Below the pieces are notes generated by a model that worked only from the letters and a program-made list of their open reading frames with translations, was not told the DNA's origin and ran no database searches. This document shows positions 17,581-25,858 of a stretch of DNA of 51,750 nucleotides, one piece after another (position 1 is the first letter of the stretch; each line of letters begins with the position of its first letter). The stretch covers positions 1 to 51,750 of the forward strand of contig JAJTHU010000035.1 in NCBI GenBank assembly GCA_021300055.1, read 5' to 3'. A program made the position numbers and the translations under genes. Source of the stretch: Nitrosomonadaceae bacterium. GTDB taxonomy: Bacteria > Pseudomonadota > Gammaproteobacteria > Burkholderiales > Usitatibacteraceae.

Positions 17581-18462
17581 TCAGGTCGGCTCAAGCGGTG
17601 GCATCTCGGCGCGGCGCATACGCACATAGATTGGCTCGAGCGGGGCAGTCTGCGTGATCTCAATAAGCGACTCACGCGCAAGCTCTAGGACCGCGAGAAA
17701 ACTCACGACCACGACTGCCACGCCTTCTTCAGGCTGAAACAGCTGGTCGAATGGAACAAAGTCCTGCCCGCCCTCAGCGTTTAGCGATGCGCCAAGGACA
17801 CGCAGAATCCGGCTCATGTGCGAGCGTACCGATAACTCTTCGCGCGAAACGCGGTGTTTCTGCGTCGCCCTAGCCCGCGCCAAAATGGTACGCCATGCGT
17901 CCGTGAGTTCGCTCGGCAACACTGTTGGGACACGCTTGACCAAGCTCTGCTCGACCAACACATCGACGACTGAAAAGTCGCGCCCTTTGCGCGGCATCGA
18001 GTCGATCGCGTGTGCAGCGGCTTTCATCTGCTCGTACTCCAGTAGACGGCGCACGAGTTCCGCACGTGGGTCTTCCGGCTCCGCCTCCTCCTCGCGTGGC
18101 GGGCGAGGCAACAACATCCGGGACTTGATCTCGATGAGCAACGCTGCCATCAGCAGGTACTCGGCTGCGAGTTCAAGCTGACCATCGCGCATTGCCTCAA
18201 TGTAGGTGAGGTACTGCCGCGTCAAATCCGCCATCGGGATATCGAGGATATCCAACGAATGCTTGCGAATGAGATAGAGAAGGAGATCTAGCGGCCCCTC
18301 AAACTGCTCAAGCACGACCGAAAGCGCATCGGGCGGGATAAACAAGTCGTTGGGAAGCTCAGTGATGACTTCACCACGAATCTTCGCAACGGGCATCTCC
18401 ATACCAAGCGACGGCTGCGGCACGTCCTGCCTGTCGTTGTCTACGACCAACTCGACGCTCAT
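17581..18462 (-). CDS. scpA: Segregation and condensation protein A
   Basis: This is the kleisin subunit bridging the SMC heads. Its N-terminal SMC-neck-binding region has FEGPLDLLLYLIRKHSLDI at about residues 54-72, followed by the helix ending in YLLMAALLIEIKSRMLLPR, both diagnostic. A central charged linker and a C-terminal winged helix (FLAVLELARESLIEI) complete the fold. The length of 293 residues is normal for proteobacterial ScpA plus a 35-residue N-terminal extension. The order trpS-scpA-scpB-rluB is common in betaproteobacteria. No smc gene is in the window. Confidence 0.93.
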   Translation of the reverse strand: MSVELVVDNDRQDVPQPSLGMEMPVAKIRGEVITELPNDLFIPPDALSVVLEQFEGPLDLLLYLIRKHSLDILDIPMADLTRQYLTYIEAMRDGQLELAAEYLLMAALLIEIKSRMLLPRPPREEEAEPEDPRAELVRRLLEYEQMKAAAHAIDSMPRKGRDFSVVDVLVEQSLVKRVPTVLPSELTDAWRTILARARATQKHRVSREELSVRSHMSRILRVLGASLNAEGGQDFVPFDQLFQPEEGVAVVVVSFLAVLELARESLIEITQTAPLEPIYVRMRRAEMPPLEPT

Positions 18463-18508
18463 CGGCGCGTCGCTCCGTTAACAGATGAATGAATCGCGCG
18501 CGACATCA

Positions 18509-19714
18509 TCAGTACTCCAAGCCCATTGCTTCGCGTACGTCGCGCATGGTGTCTTCCGCGGCAGCGCGAGCCTTTTCGCAGCCATCGGCAATGATATTTT
18601 TGATAAGCGTAGGATCTTCCTCGAACGGCGCCGAACGCTCTTGCATTGGCTTCAGTTCAGCCACAATCTGATCGATGACGGGCTGCTTGCATTCCAAGCA
18701 ACCGATGCCAGCAGAGCGGCAGCCATTCACGACCCATTCTCTGGTGTCGTCACTCGAATAGACCTTATGCAATTGCCAGACTGGGCACTTCTCGGGATCC
18801 CCCGGATCCGTACGCCGCACCCGCGCCGGATCCGTTGGCATCTTGCGTACTTTGTCAGCAACGGCCTGCGGCGTGTCGCGGATGTCGATCGTGTTACCGT
18901 AGCTCTTGGACATCTTCTGACCATCGAGCCCGACCATTTTGGCAACCGGCGTGAGCAAAGCCTCAGGCTCGGGGAGAATCACCTTGCCGCCGCCCTCGAG
19001 GTAGCCAAACAGACGTTCACGATCACCCATCGACAAGTTTTGCGTGTCGCTTAGTAGTTCCCTAGCTTGGTCAAGCGCAGTCTCATCGCCATCTTGCTGA
19101 AAGCGCGTGCGCAAACTCGAGTACAGCTTGGCCTTTTTAGAGCCAAGTTTTTTTACGGCGGCTTCTGCCTTCTCTTCAAACCCCTTTTCTTTGCCGAAAA
19201 GATGGTTGAAGCGCCGCGCGATTTCGCGCGTAATTTCGATGTGCGGCACCTGATCCTCGCCTACCGGCACGCGATTCGCGCGATAAATGAGGATGTCCGC
19301 CGCCTGCATCAAAGGATAGCCGAGGAACCCATAGGTCGTCAGGTCGCGCCCGAACTGGCCTTGTTTTTCGACTTGATCCTTATACGTCGGCACACGCTCA
19401 AGCCACGATAGGGGCGTGAAGAACGACATCAGCAGCGTCAACTCAGCGTGTTGCGGTACCTTGCTCTGCACGAACATAGTTGCCTGAGAGGGGTCAATAC
19501 CAGCAGCAATCCAATCGATCACCGTGTCGTAGGTGTACTGCTCAATTACCTCTGGTGTCTCGTAGTGCGTCGTCAGGGCGTGCCAGTCCGCCACGAAGAA
19601 GAAGCACGGGAACTCGTTCTGTAGGCGCGCCCAGTTTTTCAGCGCGCCGTGGTAGTGGCCCAAATGGAGGCGGCCGGTAGGGCGCATACCGGACAAAACG
19701 CGATCAGGAAACAT
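18509..19714 (-). CDS. trpS: Tryptophanyl-tRNA synthetase
   Basis: This class I synthetase charges tRNA-Trp. The HIGH motif is HLGH at residues 17-20 in GMRPTGRLHLGHYHGAL, and KMSKS is at 267-271. The TrpRS-specific ADWHALTTHY and GYPLMQAADILIY blocks are present. The protein has 401 residues, about 65 more than E. coli TrpS, mostly from a charged insert around residues 185-245 (KKLGSKKAKLYSSLRTRF). Such longer forms are known in betaproteobacteria. The 252 bases upstream, up to the M50 protease gene, hold no convincing gene, so this gap probably carries the trpS promoter. No trp-leader or attenuator was recognised. Confidence 0.95.
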   Translation of the reverse strand: MFPDRVLSGMRPTGRLHLGHYHGALKNWARLQNEFPCFFFVADWHALTTHYETPEVIEQYTYDTVIDWIAAGIDPSQATMFVQSKVPQHAELTLLMSFFTPLSWLERVPTYKDQVEKQGQFGRDLTTYGFLGYPLMQAADILIYRANRVPVGEDQVPHIEITREIARRFNHLFGKEKGFEEKAEAAVKKLGSKKAKLYSSLRTRFQQDGDETALDQARELLSDTQNLSMGDRERLFGYLEGGGKVILPEPEALLTPVAKMVGLDGQKMSKSYGNTIDIRDTPQAVADKVRKMPTDPARVRRTDPGDPEKCPVWQLHKVYSSDDTREWVVNGCRSAGIGCLECKQPVIDQIVAELKPMQERSAPFEEDPTLIKNIIADGCEKARAAAEDTMRDVREAMGLEY

Positions 19715-19966
19715 AAAGCGACATAGGGGTCAAGGTGTCATCCAACAGCAGCAAACCACACGGGGCGCCGGGCTGAAAATAGCGAATGGGGCGCGGCTCA
19801 CAGACCGACGCAGCAACCTCAGGAAAGCTTCGTAACCAGAGACAGGGGTTTGCCGCGCGACGCCGGGGAAGGGTTCGATGAGCGGCAGGTCATGCTGGGG
19901 CGGGATGAGATCTAAGAAGCAACAGGGTCTAACGCGCGACTGCCGCGCGAACCGGAGCATTCAGCA

Positions 19967-20614
19967 CTATCTCAAGCCCAAGACGGAGTATACCGCGTCC
20001 ATTGTGCCGCCGACTAGCGGCCAAAGTACCCACCCGAGCACCCCGCTGAGCATGAGCGCAATCAAGATGAACATGCCGTACGGCTCGGTGCGCGCGAATA
20101 CGTTCGCCGCACGGGACGGCAACAGGCCCACTAAGATACGCCCGCCATCAAGGGGCAACAGCGGAAACAGGTTGAAAATCATAAGCAGCGCGTTGACGAA
20201 AATCCCGGCCTTCGCCACAAGCTCAAGGTAGATGAGCGGCAGCGTTTCGGGCCCCATGCCCGCTAGTTTGCCAATCACGGCCCAAGCAAGCATCATGGCA
20301 AGGTTTGCTCCCGGTCCAGCAGCGGCAACCCAAATCATGTCGCGCTTGGGGTTGCGCAGCGCGTCAAAATTGACCGGCACCGGCTTCGCCGCACCGAAGA
20401 CAAACGGCGTCAGCAGCAGTGTCAGCAAAGGCACGACGATTGTCCAAACCGGATCGATGTGCTTAAGCGGATTGAGCGTCATGCGCCCCAGCATGTAGGC
20501 CGTGGCATCCCCAAAGCGCTTCGCCGCAAAAGCATGAGCCGCCTCGTGCACAGTAATTGCGAAAATCAGCGGAATCGCAAACACCGTGATCTTCTGGACG
20601 AAATCCAAAGTCAT
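19967..20614 (-). CDS. Site-2 protease family (M50) membrane metalloprotease
   Basis: This small intramembrane zinc protease has 215 residues. The HEAAH zinc motif is at residues 23-27 inside the first helix (AITVHEAAHAFAAKRFGD), and the third ligand lies in NLFPLLPLDGGRI. A WVAAAGPGANLAMM segment marks the standard M50 core. It has no PDZ or CBS domain, so it belongs to the minimal Rv2869-unlike, YwhC/FtsH-neighbour type whose substrates are unknown. The ATG at 20614 has an AGGAGTGA site located in the end of the upstream yciO-like gene; a longer in-frame start would overlap that gene by 56 bases. Confidence 0.88.
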   Translation of the reverse strand: MTLDFVQKITVFAIPLIFAITVHEAAHAFAAKRFGDATAYMLGRMTLNPLKHIDPVWTIVVPLLTLLLTPFVFGAAKPVPVNFDALRNPKRDMIWVAAAGPGANLAMMLAWAVIGKLAGMGPETLPLIYLELVAKAGIFVNALLMIFNLFPLLPLDGGRILVGLLPSRAANVFARTEPYGMFILIALMLSGVLGWVLWPLVGGTMDAVYSVLGLR

Positions 20615-20618
20615 TACA

Positions 20619-21254
20619 TCACTCCTGTTCGGCGAGGCCGAACGCTGAGATATCGCCCTTGCCGTGGCGAACAAGCGTTGGCATATCAGTCGACAGATCG
20701 ATCACAGTGGTTGGCTCAATGCCGCACGCGCCGCCATCGAGAATGAGGTCCAGCTGGTGCTCCAGAGCGTCGCGAATCTCAAACGCGTCATTAAGTGGTT
20801 GCGTTTGTCCCGGCAGAATCAACGTGGAGGACAAGAGCGGTTCCCGCAACTCGGCCAACAGCATGCTTGCTACCGGATGCAGCGGGACTCGGACACCGAT
20901 CGTCGCGCGTTTAGGATGCGCCAAACGGCGCGGAAGCTCGCGCGTCGCCTTAAGGATAAAGGTGTAAGCACCGGGAGTATGCGCTCTCAGCCAGCGGTAC
21001 TGCGCGTTGTCGACCTTCGCATAGTTCCCGATGTCAGACAGATCACGACAAACAAGTGTGAAATGGTGGCGCTCATCGACTTGGCGAATCCGGCGAATGC
21101 GTTCCATCGCGGCCTTGTCGCCGATATGACAACCGAGCGCATAGCATGAGTCGGTTGGGTAGGCAATCACGCCGCCACTACGAACGATTTCTGCGGCGCG
21201 CTTAATGAGGCGAAGTTCCGGATGCGTCGGGTGGAGCGTAAAGAACTGACTCAA
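20619..21254 (-). CDS. yciO: YciO family Sua5/YrdC-fold protein
   Basis: This is a 211-residue RNA/nucleotide-binding protein of the Sua5-YciO-YrdC fold, close to E. coli YciO in length and sequence pattern (SQFFTLHPTHPELRLIKRAA, then YPTDSCYALGC and PTTVIDLSTDMPTLVRHG). True TsaC makes threonylcarbamoyl-AMP; YciO family members have a related but less certain activity. The best start is TTG at 21254, which gives the conserved MSQFF beginning, has a GGAG site, and overlaps the stop of the PHP gene (TTGA). The neighbours yciV-type PHP gene and rluB are also found together in enterobacteria, which supports the assignment. Confidence 0.85.
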   Translation of the reverse strand: MSQFFTLHPTHPELRLIKRAAEIVRSGGVIAYPTDSCYALGCHIGDKAAMERIRRIRQVDERHHFTLVCRDLSDIGNYAKVDNAQYRWLRAHTPGAYTFILKATRELPRRLAHPKRATIGVRVPLHPVASMLLAELREPLLSSTLILPGQTQPLNDAFEIRDALEHQLDLILDGGACGIEPTTVIDLSTDMPTLVRHGKGDISAFGLAEQE

Positions 21255-22165
21255 TGCACGGCTCCGCCATTCTGCTGCGGCTGACCTGGCACCGGTTCGA
21301 GCAAGCCCCACACTGGCTTGAGATCGCGGTCCACGTCAGCCAGCGTGGGCAAAGTACCGGGCTCTTTCGGCGTTTCGTGCGCCGCGTGAAAGTCTGCTCC
21401 GCGCGAAGCGAACAGCCCGTGCGCCTTCGCGCGCCGCGCCACGGGCGCGTATTCGCTCGGGTCGTGGCTACCAGTAACCACTTCAACACCCTCGCCTCCC
21501 AGCGCTCGGAACTCGGCAAACAGCTTATCCATGTCTGATGAGTCGAGCCTGTATCGTGCAGGGTGTGCGATGACGGCAACGCCACCTGCAGCGTGTATCC
21601 ACTTAACCGCGTCAGACAAGCTCGCCCAGCGAAACGGTACATACCCCGGATTACCCGGCGTCAGAAAGCGCTTGAATGCCGCGGCAATGTCCGGCACGAT
21701 CCCCCGAGCTACAAGCGCTCGCGCAAAGTGCGTGCGCCCCAGCATTTCCTTGTTTTCAGCAAACTGAAAGGCGTCGTCGAAAACATCGGGCTGACCGGCT
21801 TCGACCAGCAGTCGAGCAATCTCTCGTCCACGCGCGATGCGCCCACCGCGCACACTTGCCAAGCCCTGCACAAGTGCAGCGTTGGCTACATCGATTCCCA
21901 GTCCGACAATGTGAATGGTCGTCTCGCGCGCATCGACGTCACCCGCAGGTGACCAAGTCACTGAAATCTCGACCCCCGGGATAAACTTGAGCCCCAAACG
22001 GGCAGCGGCGAGGGCACCCGCGGCAATACCGCTTACCGTGTCATGGTCGGTGATCGCGAGCGCGTCGCAACCATTGCGCGCGGCGAGCGCGACAAGCTCT
22101 TCCGACGACAAAACACCGTCAGAGGCACTAGTATGGTTGTGTAAGTCAAAATTGAGCTTATTCAT
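21251..22165 (-). CDS. PHP-domain phosphoesterase (RNase AM/YciV-like)
   Basis: This PHP metal hydrolase has 304 residues and four metal-binding motifs: FDLHNHTSASDG at the N-terminus, AITDHDTVSG, the VIAHPARY motif in the second half, and GADFHAAHE near the C-terminus. E. coli YciV (RNase AM) is a 5'-3' exoribonuclease that trims rRNA 5' ends and also hydrolyses nucleoside 3',5'-bisphosphates. The insertion and motif spacing here are of that type rather than the DNA polymerase PHP domain. It heads the minus-strand cluster with yciO. The upstream 122 bases separate it from a divergent unknown gene. Confidence 0.87.
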   Translation of the reverse strand: MNKLNFDLHNHTSASDGVLSSEELVALAARNGCDALAITDHDTVSGIAAGALAAARLGLKFIPGVEISVTWSPAGDVDARETTIHIVGLGIDVANAALVQGLASVRGGRIARGREIARLLVEAGQPDVFDDAFQFAENKEMLGRTHFARALVARGIVPDIAAAFKRFLTPGNPGYVPFRWASLSDAVKWIHAAGGVAVIAHPARYRLDSSDMDKLFAEFRALGGEGVEVVTGSHDPSEYAPVARRAKAHGLFASRGADFHAAHETPKEPGTLPTLADVDRDLKPVWGLLEPVPGQPQQNGGAVH

Positions 22166-22287
22166 CGCCGCCGTCGCTACGGTTTAGCAGGGCTTTCCAA
22201 TCGATTTCCAGCACATCGAGCAAGACGCTTCGCTCGTTGCGTTTCGCTTCTCGTCGCCGTTGCTGGAGCACGCTAACTACTCATTTT

Positions 22288-23034
22288 ATGGCCGAAATCA
22301 AACCGATTCATTTCAGCAGCCGCTCTAGCAGCAACAATCCCGGAGGACTCCAAGCGGCTGCCGAGTTAATGCGCCGCTGCTTTGCAAGTGGCGGGGCGGC
22401 CGACCGTTCCCAGTCAGCCATTGAGATACTTGTCGCCTTTGCATCGCTTTGTGACCGTCTAGATGCCGAGTATGGTGAATCCAGCGCCCTCAACCTAATG
22501 GGCCTAGATGAAGCGCTTAACGAGGCATTGCGCAGTTGCGCCGAATTACAGGCGACCGCCGAGGCGGCTGCCTGCCAAGAGGCTGGCAACCCCGCTGACG
22601 CCATGTGTATCGGTATCGCACTTTGGGCGATGCGACACAACCAACCGATACGCGTCGCCGAACCGCTGGTGAATGCCCTCGGGCGGCGCGCAAACGCCGG
22701 AACGACGCGGCAGGACATGGCTGCAGTGTACGCCCTGATGCAGGGTGCGGTTGCCCATCTGCAAGCCACACTAGGGGCTGACCTTGAGCGGTCCAACCCC
22801 GAACGACCTTGGCGCATTTTGAACCTTAACTTCGCTATCACGGCGATCCGGACCGGCGATGAAGCCATGATCGACCACGCGTTTGCTCAACTCAATGCTG
22901 CGCTTCCCGATGAAGCAACAGGGTTTTATGAGGAAGCGCTCAGGTTGGCTTTAGCCAGCGGCCTGCCAGCCGGAATTAGCTCGCTGATCGAGTTGCAGTT
23001 GGCTGCACGACGCCAGCCGATGCAATTGCACTGA
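22288..23034 (+). CDS. Unknown cytoplasmic helical protein
   Basis: I do not recognise this 248-residue protein. It has no signal peptide and no membrane segment. It is rich in alanine and leucine and looks almost entirely helical, with repeated amphipathic stretches such as ALNLMGLDEALNEALRSC and GFYEEALRLALASGLPAG, suggesting a helical-repeat (TPR-like) or all-alpha scaffold. The ATG at 22288 was chosen over an upstream in-frame start at 22237, since the extra residues are Arg-rich and unlike the rest. It diverges from the PHP RNase and precedes a hairpin repeat and the septation protein gene. Codon usage looks like its neighbours. Confidence 0.75.
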   Translation: MAEIKPIHFSSRSSSNNPGGLQAAAELMRRCFASGGAADRSQSAIEILVAFASLCDRLDAEYGESSALNLMGLDEALNEALRSCAELQATAEAAACQEAGNPADAMCIGIALWAMRHNQPIRVAEPLVNALGRRANAGTTRQDMAAVYALMQGAVAHLQATLGADLERSNPERPWRILNLNFAITAIRTGDEAMIDHAFAQLNAALPDEATGFYEEALRLALASGLPAGISSLIELQLAARRQPMQLH

Positions 23035-23073
23035 GCCGGGGCAGTCGTCCCGATCGTGAGATAATGCTAAGTT

Positions 23074-23118
23074 ACCGATTTTGTTCAGTTTTTTGCGTGA
23101 AAACCTGGCCTCCAGTCA
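23074..23118 (+). repeat. Intergenic hairpin repeat, copy 4 (degenerate)
   Basis: The right arm TGAAAACCTGG (23098-23108) is followed by CCTCCAGTCA, similar to the GCCAGTCA after copy 1. The left arm CCGATTTTGTTCA (23075-23087) pairs imperfectly with it, and the loop GTTTTTTGCG matches the T-rich loops of copies 1 and 2. It lies about 40 bases after the unknown gene and 65 bases before the septation protein start. The match is weaker than the other copies. Confidence 0.42.
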
Positions 23119-23183
23119 GCCGCAGCGAATTGCTCGGAACCCAACTCGGCATCACACTTTTTCGCTCAGACTTACCCCACCGC

Positions 23184-23792
23184 ATGAAGTTGCTGTTTGA
23201 CCTGTTCCCGGTCATTCTCTTTTTTGCCGCTTACAAGATGTACGACATCTACATTGCCACGGCTGTGGCGATCGTCGCATCGATCTTGCAAGTGGGCTAC
23301 CTCTTGGCTAGGCGCCGCAAAGTTGAGCCGATGATGTGGCTTGGCCTCGGAATCATTGTGGTCGCGGGCGGGGCCACCATCGTTTTCAAGAACGAGATGT
23401 TCATCAAGTGGAAGCCGACGGTGTTGTTTGCCGCGATGGCCGCGACCATTGGCATCGCACAGTTCTGGTTTCGCAAGAATCCAATTGCCTTCGTTTTCAA
23501 CAACACCATCACCGCGCCTGATCACGTTTGGCGGAAGCTGTCGATTTCTTGGATCGCCTTTTTGCTCTTCATCGCCGTGCTGAACCTTTGGTTTGCTTAC
23601 TACACGTCGACGGATACATGGGTGCTATTTAAGACGTTCGGTGACATGGGATTATTCTTTGTGTTCATCGTGTTGCAGATCTTTTGGCTGCTGCCATATT
23701 TGCCTGACGATAACGCGGACGAACCCAAGAAACCGGCGGCGGAGGCGGCGACCATCGTCCATGACGCGAGTTCCGGCGGAGGAAAAGTCTGA
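23184..23792 (+). CDS. yciB: Septation protein A / YciB (IspZ) inner-membrane protein
   Basis: This inner-membrane protein of 202 residues has about five helices and starts with MKLLFDLFPVILFFAAYK, the signature opening of the IspZ/YciB family. The family KWKPTVLF and ISWIAFLLFIAVLNLWFA blocks follow. Members are linked to intracellular septation and cell-envelope synthesis; the biochemical role is unclear. The C-terminal 30 residues are a soluble, charged tail. An in-frame frame extension upstream lacks family similarity, so the ATG at 23184 is preferred even though its ribosome site is poor. Its stop overlaps the yciI start as TGATG, followed by bolA, a conserved gene order. Confidence 0.92.
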   Translation: MKLLFDLFPVILFFAAYKMYDIYIATAVAIVASILQVGYLLARRRKVEPMMWLGLGIIVVAGGATIVFKNEMFIKWKPTVLFAAMAATIGIAQFWFRKNPIAFVFNNTITAPDHVWRKLSISWIAFLLFIAVLNLWFAYYTSTDTWVLFKTFGDMGLFFVFIVLQIFWLLPYLPDDNADEPKKPAAEAATIVHDASSGGGKV

Positions 23793-24094
23793 TGCTCTAC
23801 GCCATCATCTGCGAAGAACTTCCCGGCGCCTTGGAGCGCCGCTTGGCCAATCGCCCTGCCCATCTAGCGCGCCTTAAGGCGCTACAAAGCGAGGGCCGGT
23901 TGATATTGGCCGGGCCACACCCAATGCTGGATAGCGAGGATCCTGGCAAAGCAGGTTTTGACGGCTCGCTCATTGTCGCCGAGTTCGCGTCACGCGAAGC
24001 GGCGATCGCGTGGGCGGCTGAGGATCCCTATGCGCAGGCGAACGTATTTTCCAAGGTAACGGTCAAACCGTTCCGTAAGGTTTTCCCCACATAA
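23792..24094 (+). CDS. YciI family protein
   Basis: This is a 100-residue ferredoxin-like-fold protein of the YciI family. It shows YAIICEELPGALERRLANRP then HLARLKALQSEGRLILAGPH, the pattern that includes the conserved His of the proposed catalytic pair, and ends in VTVKPFRKVF. The function in most bacteria is unknown, although some relatives act as small hydrolases or dehydrochlorinases. It is translationally coupled to yciB through a TGATG overlap and is followed three bases later by bolA, so the three genes are probably one transcript. Confidence 0.88.
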   Translation: MLYAIICEELPGALERRLANRPAHLARLKALQSEGRLILAGPHPMLDSEDPGKAGFDGSLIVAEFASREAAIAWAAEDPYAQANVFSKVTVKPFRKVFPT

Positions 24095-24097
24095 TCC

Positions 24098-24376
24098 ATG
24101 CCGACCGTTCGCGAACAGATCATTGCGCGTCTCGCCGTGTTGCAACCTGCGGTTCTTGAGGTTACCGACGATTCGGCCGCACACACATTCCACGCGGGTG
24201 CGCAAGCACACCGCGAACGCGTTGGCGACACTCCCGGCACCCACTTCGAAGTTCGCATCGTCAGCCGAGAGTTCGCCGGCATACCGCCGATCGAGCGCCA
24301 TCGGCGAATCTATGCGCTGCTCGATGATCTGATCAAGACGCAAATCCACGCGTTGAAAATTGACGCTTCCGCATAA
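24098..24376 (+). CDS. bolA: BolA family protein
   Basis: This is a 92-residue BolA-fold protein. BolA-type proteins bind monothiol glutaredoxins carrying a [2Fe-2S] cluster and can also regulate transcription. The family core is clear: THFEVRIVSREFAGIPPIERHRRIYALL, in which RHRRIY is the signature, followed by IHALKIDA. The conserved histidines used as cluster ligands are present. It begins three bases after the yciI stop. The closest E. coli counterparts are BolA and IbaG; this one resembles BolA in the loop before RHR. The parvulin gene follows after 80 bases. Confidence 0.9.
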   Translation: MPTVREQIIARLAVLQPAVLEVTDDSAAHTFHAGAQAHRERVGDTPGTHFEVRIVSREFAGIPPIERHRRIYALLDDLIKTQIHALKIDASA

Positions 24377-24456
24377 CCGTTCACACACTTTCCCTGCATC
24401 TGTAACGCTGCTTTTGTCCTATCGTCACCCGATTCACTCACTGGAAGGAAGAAACA

Positions 24457-25311
24457 ATGCAATTCAACAGAAAATCCCTCTCGCTCGCGGTCGCACTAGC
24501 TCTCTCGATTTCAATGGCAAGCCAAGCGAGTGCACAGGCTAAGGGCGAGAAAGCAGCGCCCAAAGCCGCTGCCGCAACCGCCGCCAAGTCCGACGGTCGC
24601 ATCAGTGTGAACGGTGTCATCATCCCGCAGTCGTTCTTCGATGCCATGAATCGCGATCGCGAAGCATCCGGACAACCAGCGTCTGCTGAGATCACTGCCG
24701 CGATCAAGGATGAGCTGATTAACCGCGAAGTGTTGACGCAAGCCGCTTCACGGCGCGGCCTAGACAAAGACCCAGCGATCGCCGCGCAAATGCGCATGGC
24801 CGGTCAAGCAGTCCTGATTCGTGCCTACTTTGACGATTTTGCTAAGGCGAACCCTATCACTGACGCACAGCTCAAGCAGTTGTACGACGGTTTCGTATCG
24901 CAGATGGGGGACAAGGAATTCAAGGCGCGCCACATCCTCGTTGACACGGAAGATGAAGCGAAGGCGCTGATCGCGCAAATCGGACGTGGCGAGTCGTTTG
25001 AGAAACTCGCAAAAGACAAGTCCAAAGACACCGGTTCCAAAGACAACGGTGGCGATCTCGATTGGGGTCCTGCAGGCCGCTATGTCCCCGAGTTCGGCAA
25101 CGCATTGCGCGTACTCCAAAAAGGCCAGCTGACGCCTAACCCGATCAAGACGCAGTTCGGTTGGCATGTCATTCGTCTCGATGACGCGCGCGACATGAAG
25201 CCGCCAAAGTTTGAAGACGTCAAAGAAAACTTCCGCCAACGTGCGCAGCAAGAGCAGATCGCTCGCTTGGTGCAGGACCTGCGTAGCAAAGCGAAGGTTG
25301 AAGAGCGGTAA
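24457..25311 (+). CDS. Periplasmic peptidylprolyl isomerase (parvulin type)
   Basis: This periplasmic folding factor has 284 residues. It has a signal peptide with probable cleavage after ASA at residues 24-26, then an Ala/Lys-rich linker, a SurA/PrsA-like helical chaperone segment (about 50-140), and one parvulin domain at about 154-247 beginning EFKARHILV and containing GGDLDWGPAGRYVPEF and FGWHVIRLDD. The ATG has an AAGGAAG ribosome site. It ends 32 bases before a strong intrinsic terminator, so it closes the yciB-yciI-bolA-parvulin run. Outer-membrane protein folding is the likely job, inferred from the family. Confidence 0.93.
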   Translation: MQFNRKSLSLAVALALSISMASQASAQAKGEKAAPKAAAATAAKSDGRISVNGVIIPQSFFDAMNRDREASGQPASAEITAAIKDELINREVLTQAASRRGLDKDPAIAAQMRMAGQAVLIRAYFDDFAKANPITDAQLKQLYDGFVSQMGDKEFKARHILVDTEDEAKALIAQIGRGESFEKLAKDKSKDTGSKDNGGDLDWGPAGRYVPEFGNALRVLQKGQLTPNPIKTQFGWHVIRLDDARDMKPPKFEDVKENFRQRAQQEQIARLVQDLRSKAKVEER

Positions 25312-25343
25312 GCTCATCTAGCCCGCCGGCGCGGGCCAGATGC

Positions 25344-25371
25344 AAAAAAGGCAGCCTCGGCTGCCTTTTTT
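25344..25371. terminator. Intrinsic terminator after the parvulin gene
   Basis: Six A's precede a GGCAGC-CTCG-GCTGCC stem, followed by TTTTTT. The A and T runs can extend the stem, so the structure could work on both strands. It lies 33 bases after the parvulin stop and is the clearest terminator in the window. Confidence 0.9.
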
Positions 25372-25452
25372 ATTTGGGGATTCCTACTGTAGCGCAAGAA
25401 TCTGAGCTTGCCTAGACTTGCGCGTGAAAATGGAGTTCGCTAACGTGGACAT

Positions 25453-25851
25453 ATGACGTCACCACTTGCTCCCATTCGACTCCGACTCGCCGGCACGGGC
25501 AATTACTACCGTGTCGAGGCATCGGTATCAAGGCTTCTACCCCGTGAATTGCCGCACGTAATCGCCGCCTACACGTCGAGCTGGACCAAGCCTGAAGAGG
25601 TCGAACGCGTTGCCATTGGCAACGAATCGGGCGAGGCGTTGGTGCTGACTCTCAGTGCAGACCGAGAGTTGCCGACCACCGAGCGCCCGTCTGATGTCGC
25701 CAAACGCCTCAGCTATGCCATCTGGCAAGCGCTCGACCGCTACGTGAAGGTCACGATCGAGACGACCTACTTGGGCGAATCCCCAGATGCCCACTTCGAG
25801 TTCGGCGAATCGCAGTACTCGACGGCTTTCGGCGCCCGTTTCGAGGCCTAA
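25453..25851 (+). CDS. Unknown small protein
   Basis: I do not recognise this 132-residue protein. It has no signal peptide or membrane segment and appears mixed alpha/beta, with an N-terminal IRLRLAGTGNYYRVEASV strand region, a helix near VAKRLSYAIWQALDRYV and a final FGESQYSTAF strand. The start follows the terminator of the previous gene and has no strong ribosome site, so its own promoter must lie in 25372-25452. It converges with purL, with seven bases between the stops. The reading frame shows base and codon patterns like the flanking genes, which supports it being coding. Confidence 0.6.
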   Translation: MTSPLAPIRLRLAGTGNYYRVEASVSRLLPRELPHVIAAYTSSWTKPEEVERVAIGNESGEALVLTLSADRELPTTERPSDVAKRLSYAIWQALDRYVKVTIETTYLGESPDAHFEFGESQYSTAFGARFEA

Positions 25852-25858
25852 CGACCGA

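Noticed and set aside
19730..19960. A 76-codon minus-strand frame in the gap between trpS and the M50 protease gene
   Set aside because: No recognisable domain, no ribosome site and unusual composition; the interval is better read as a promoter region.
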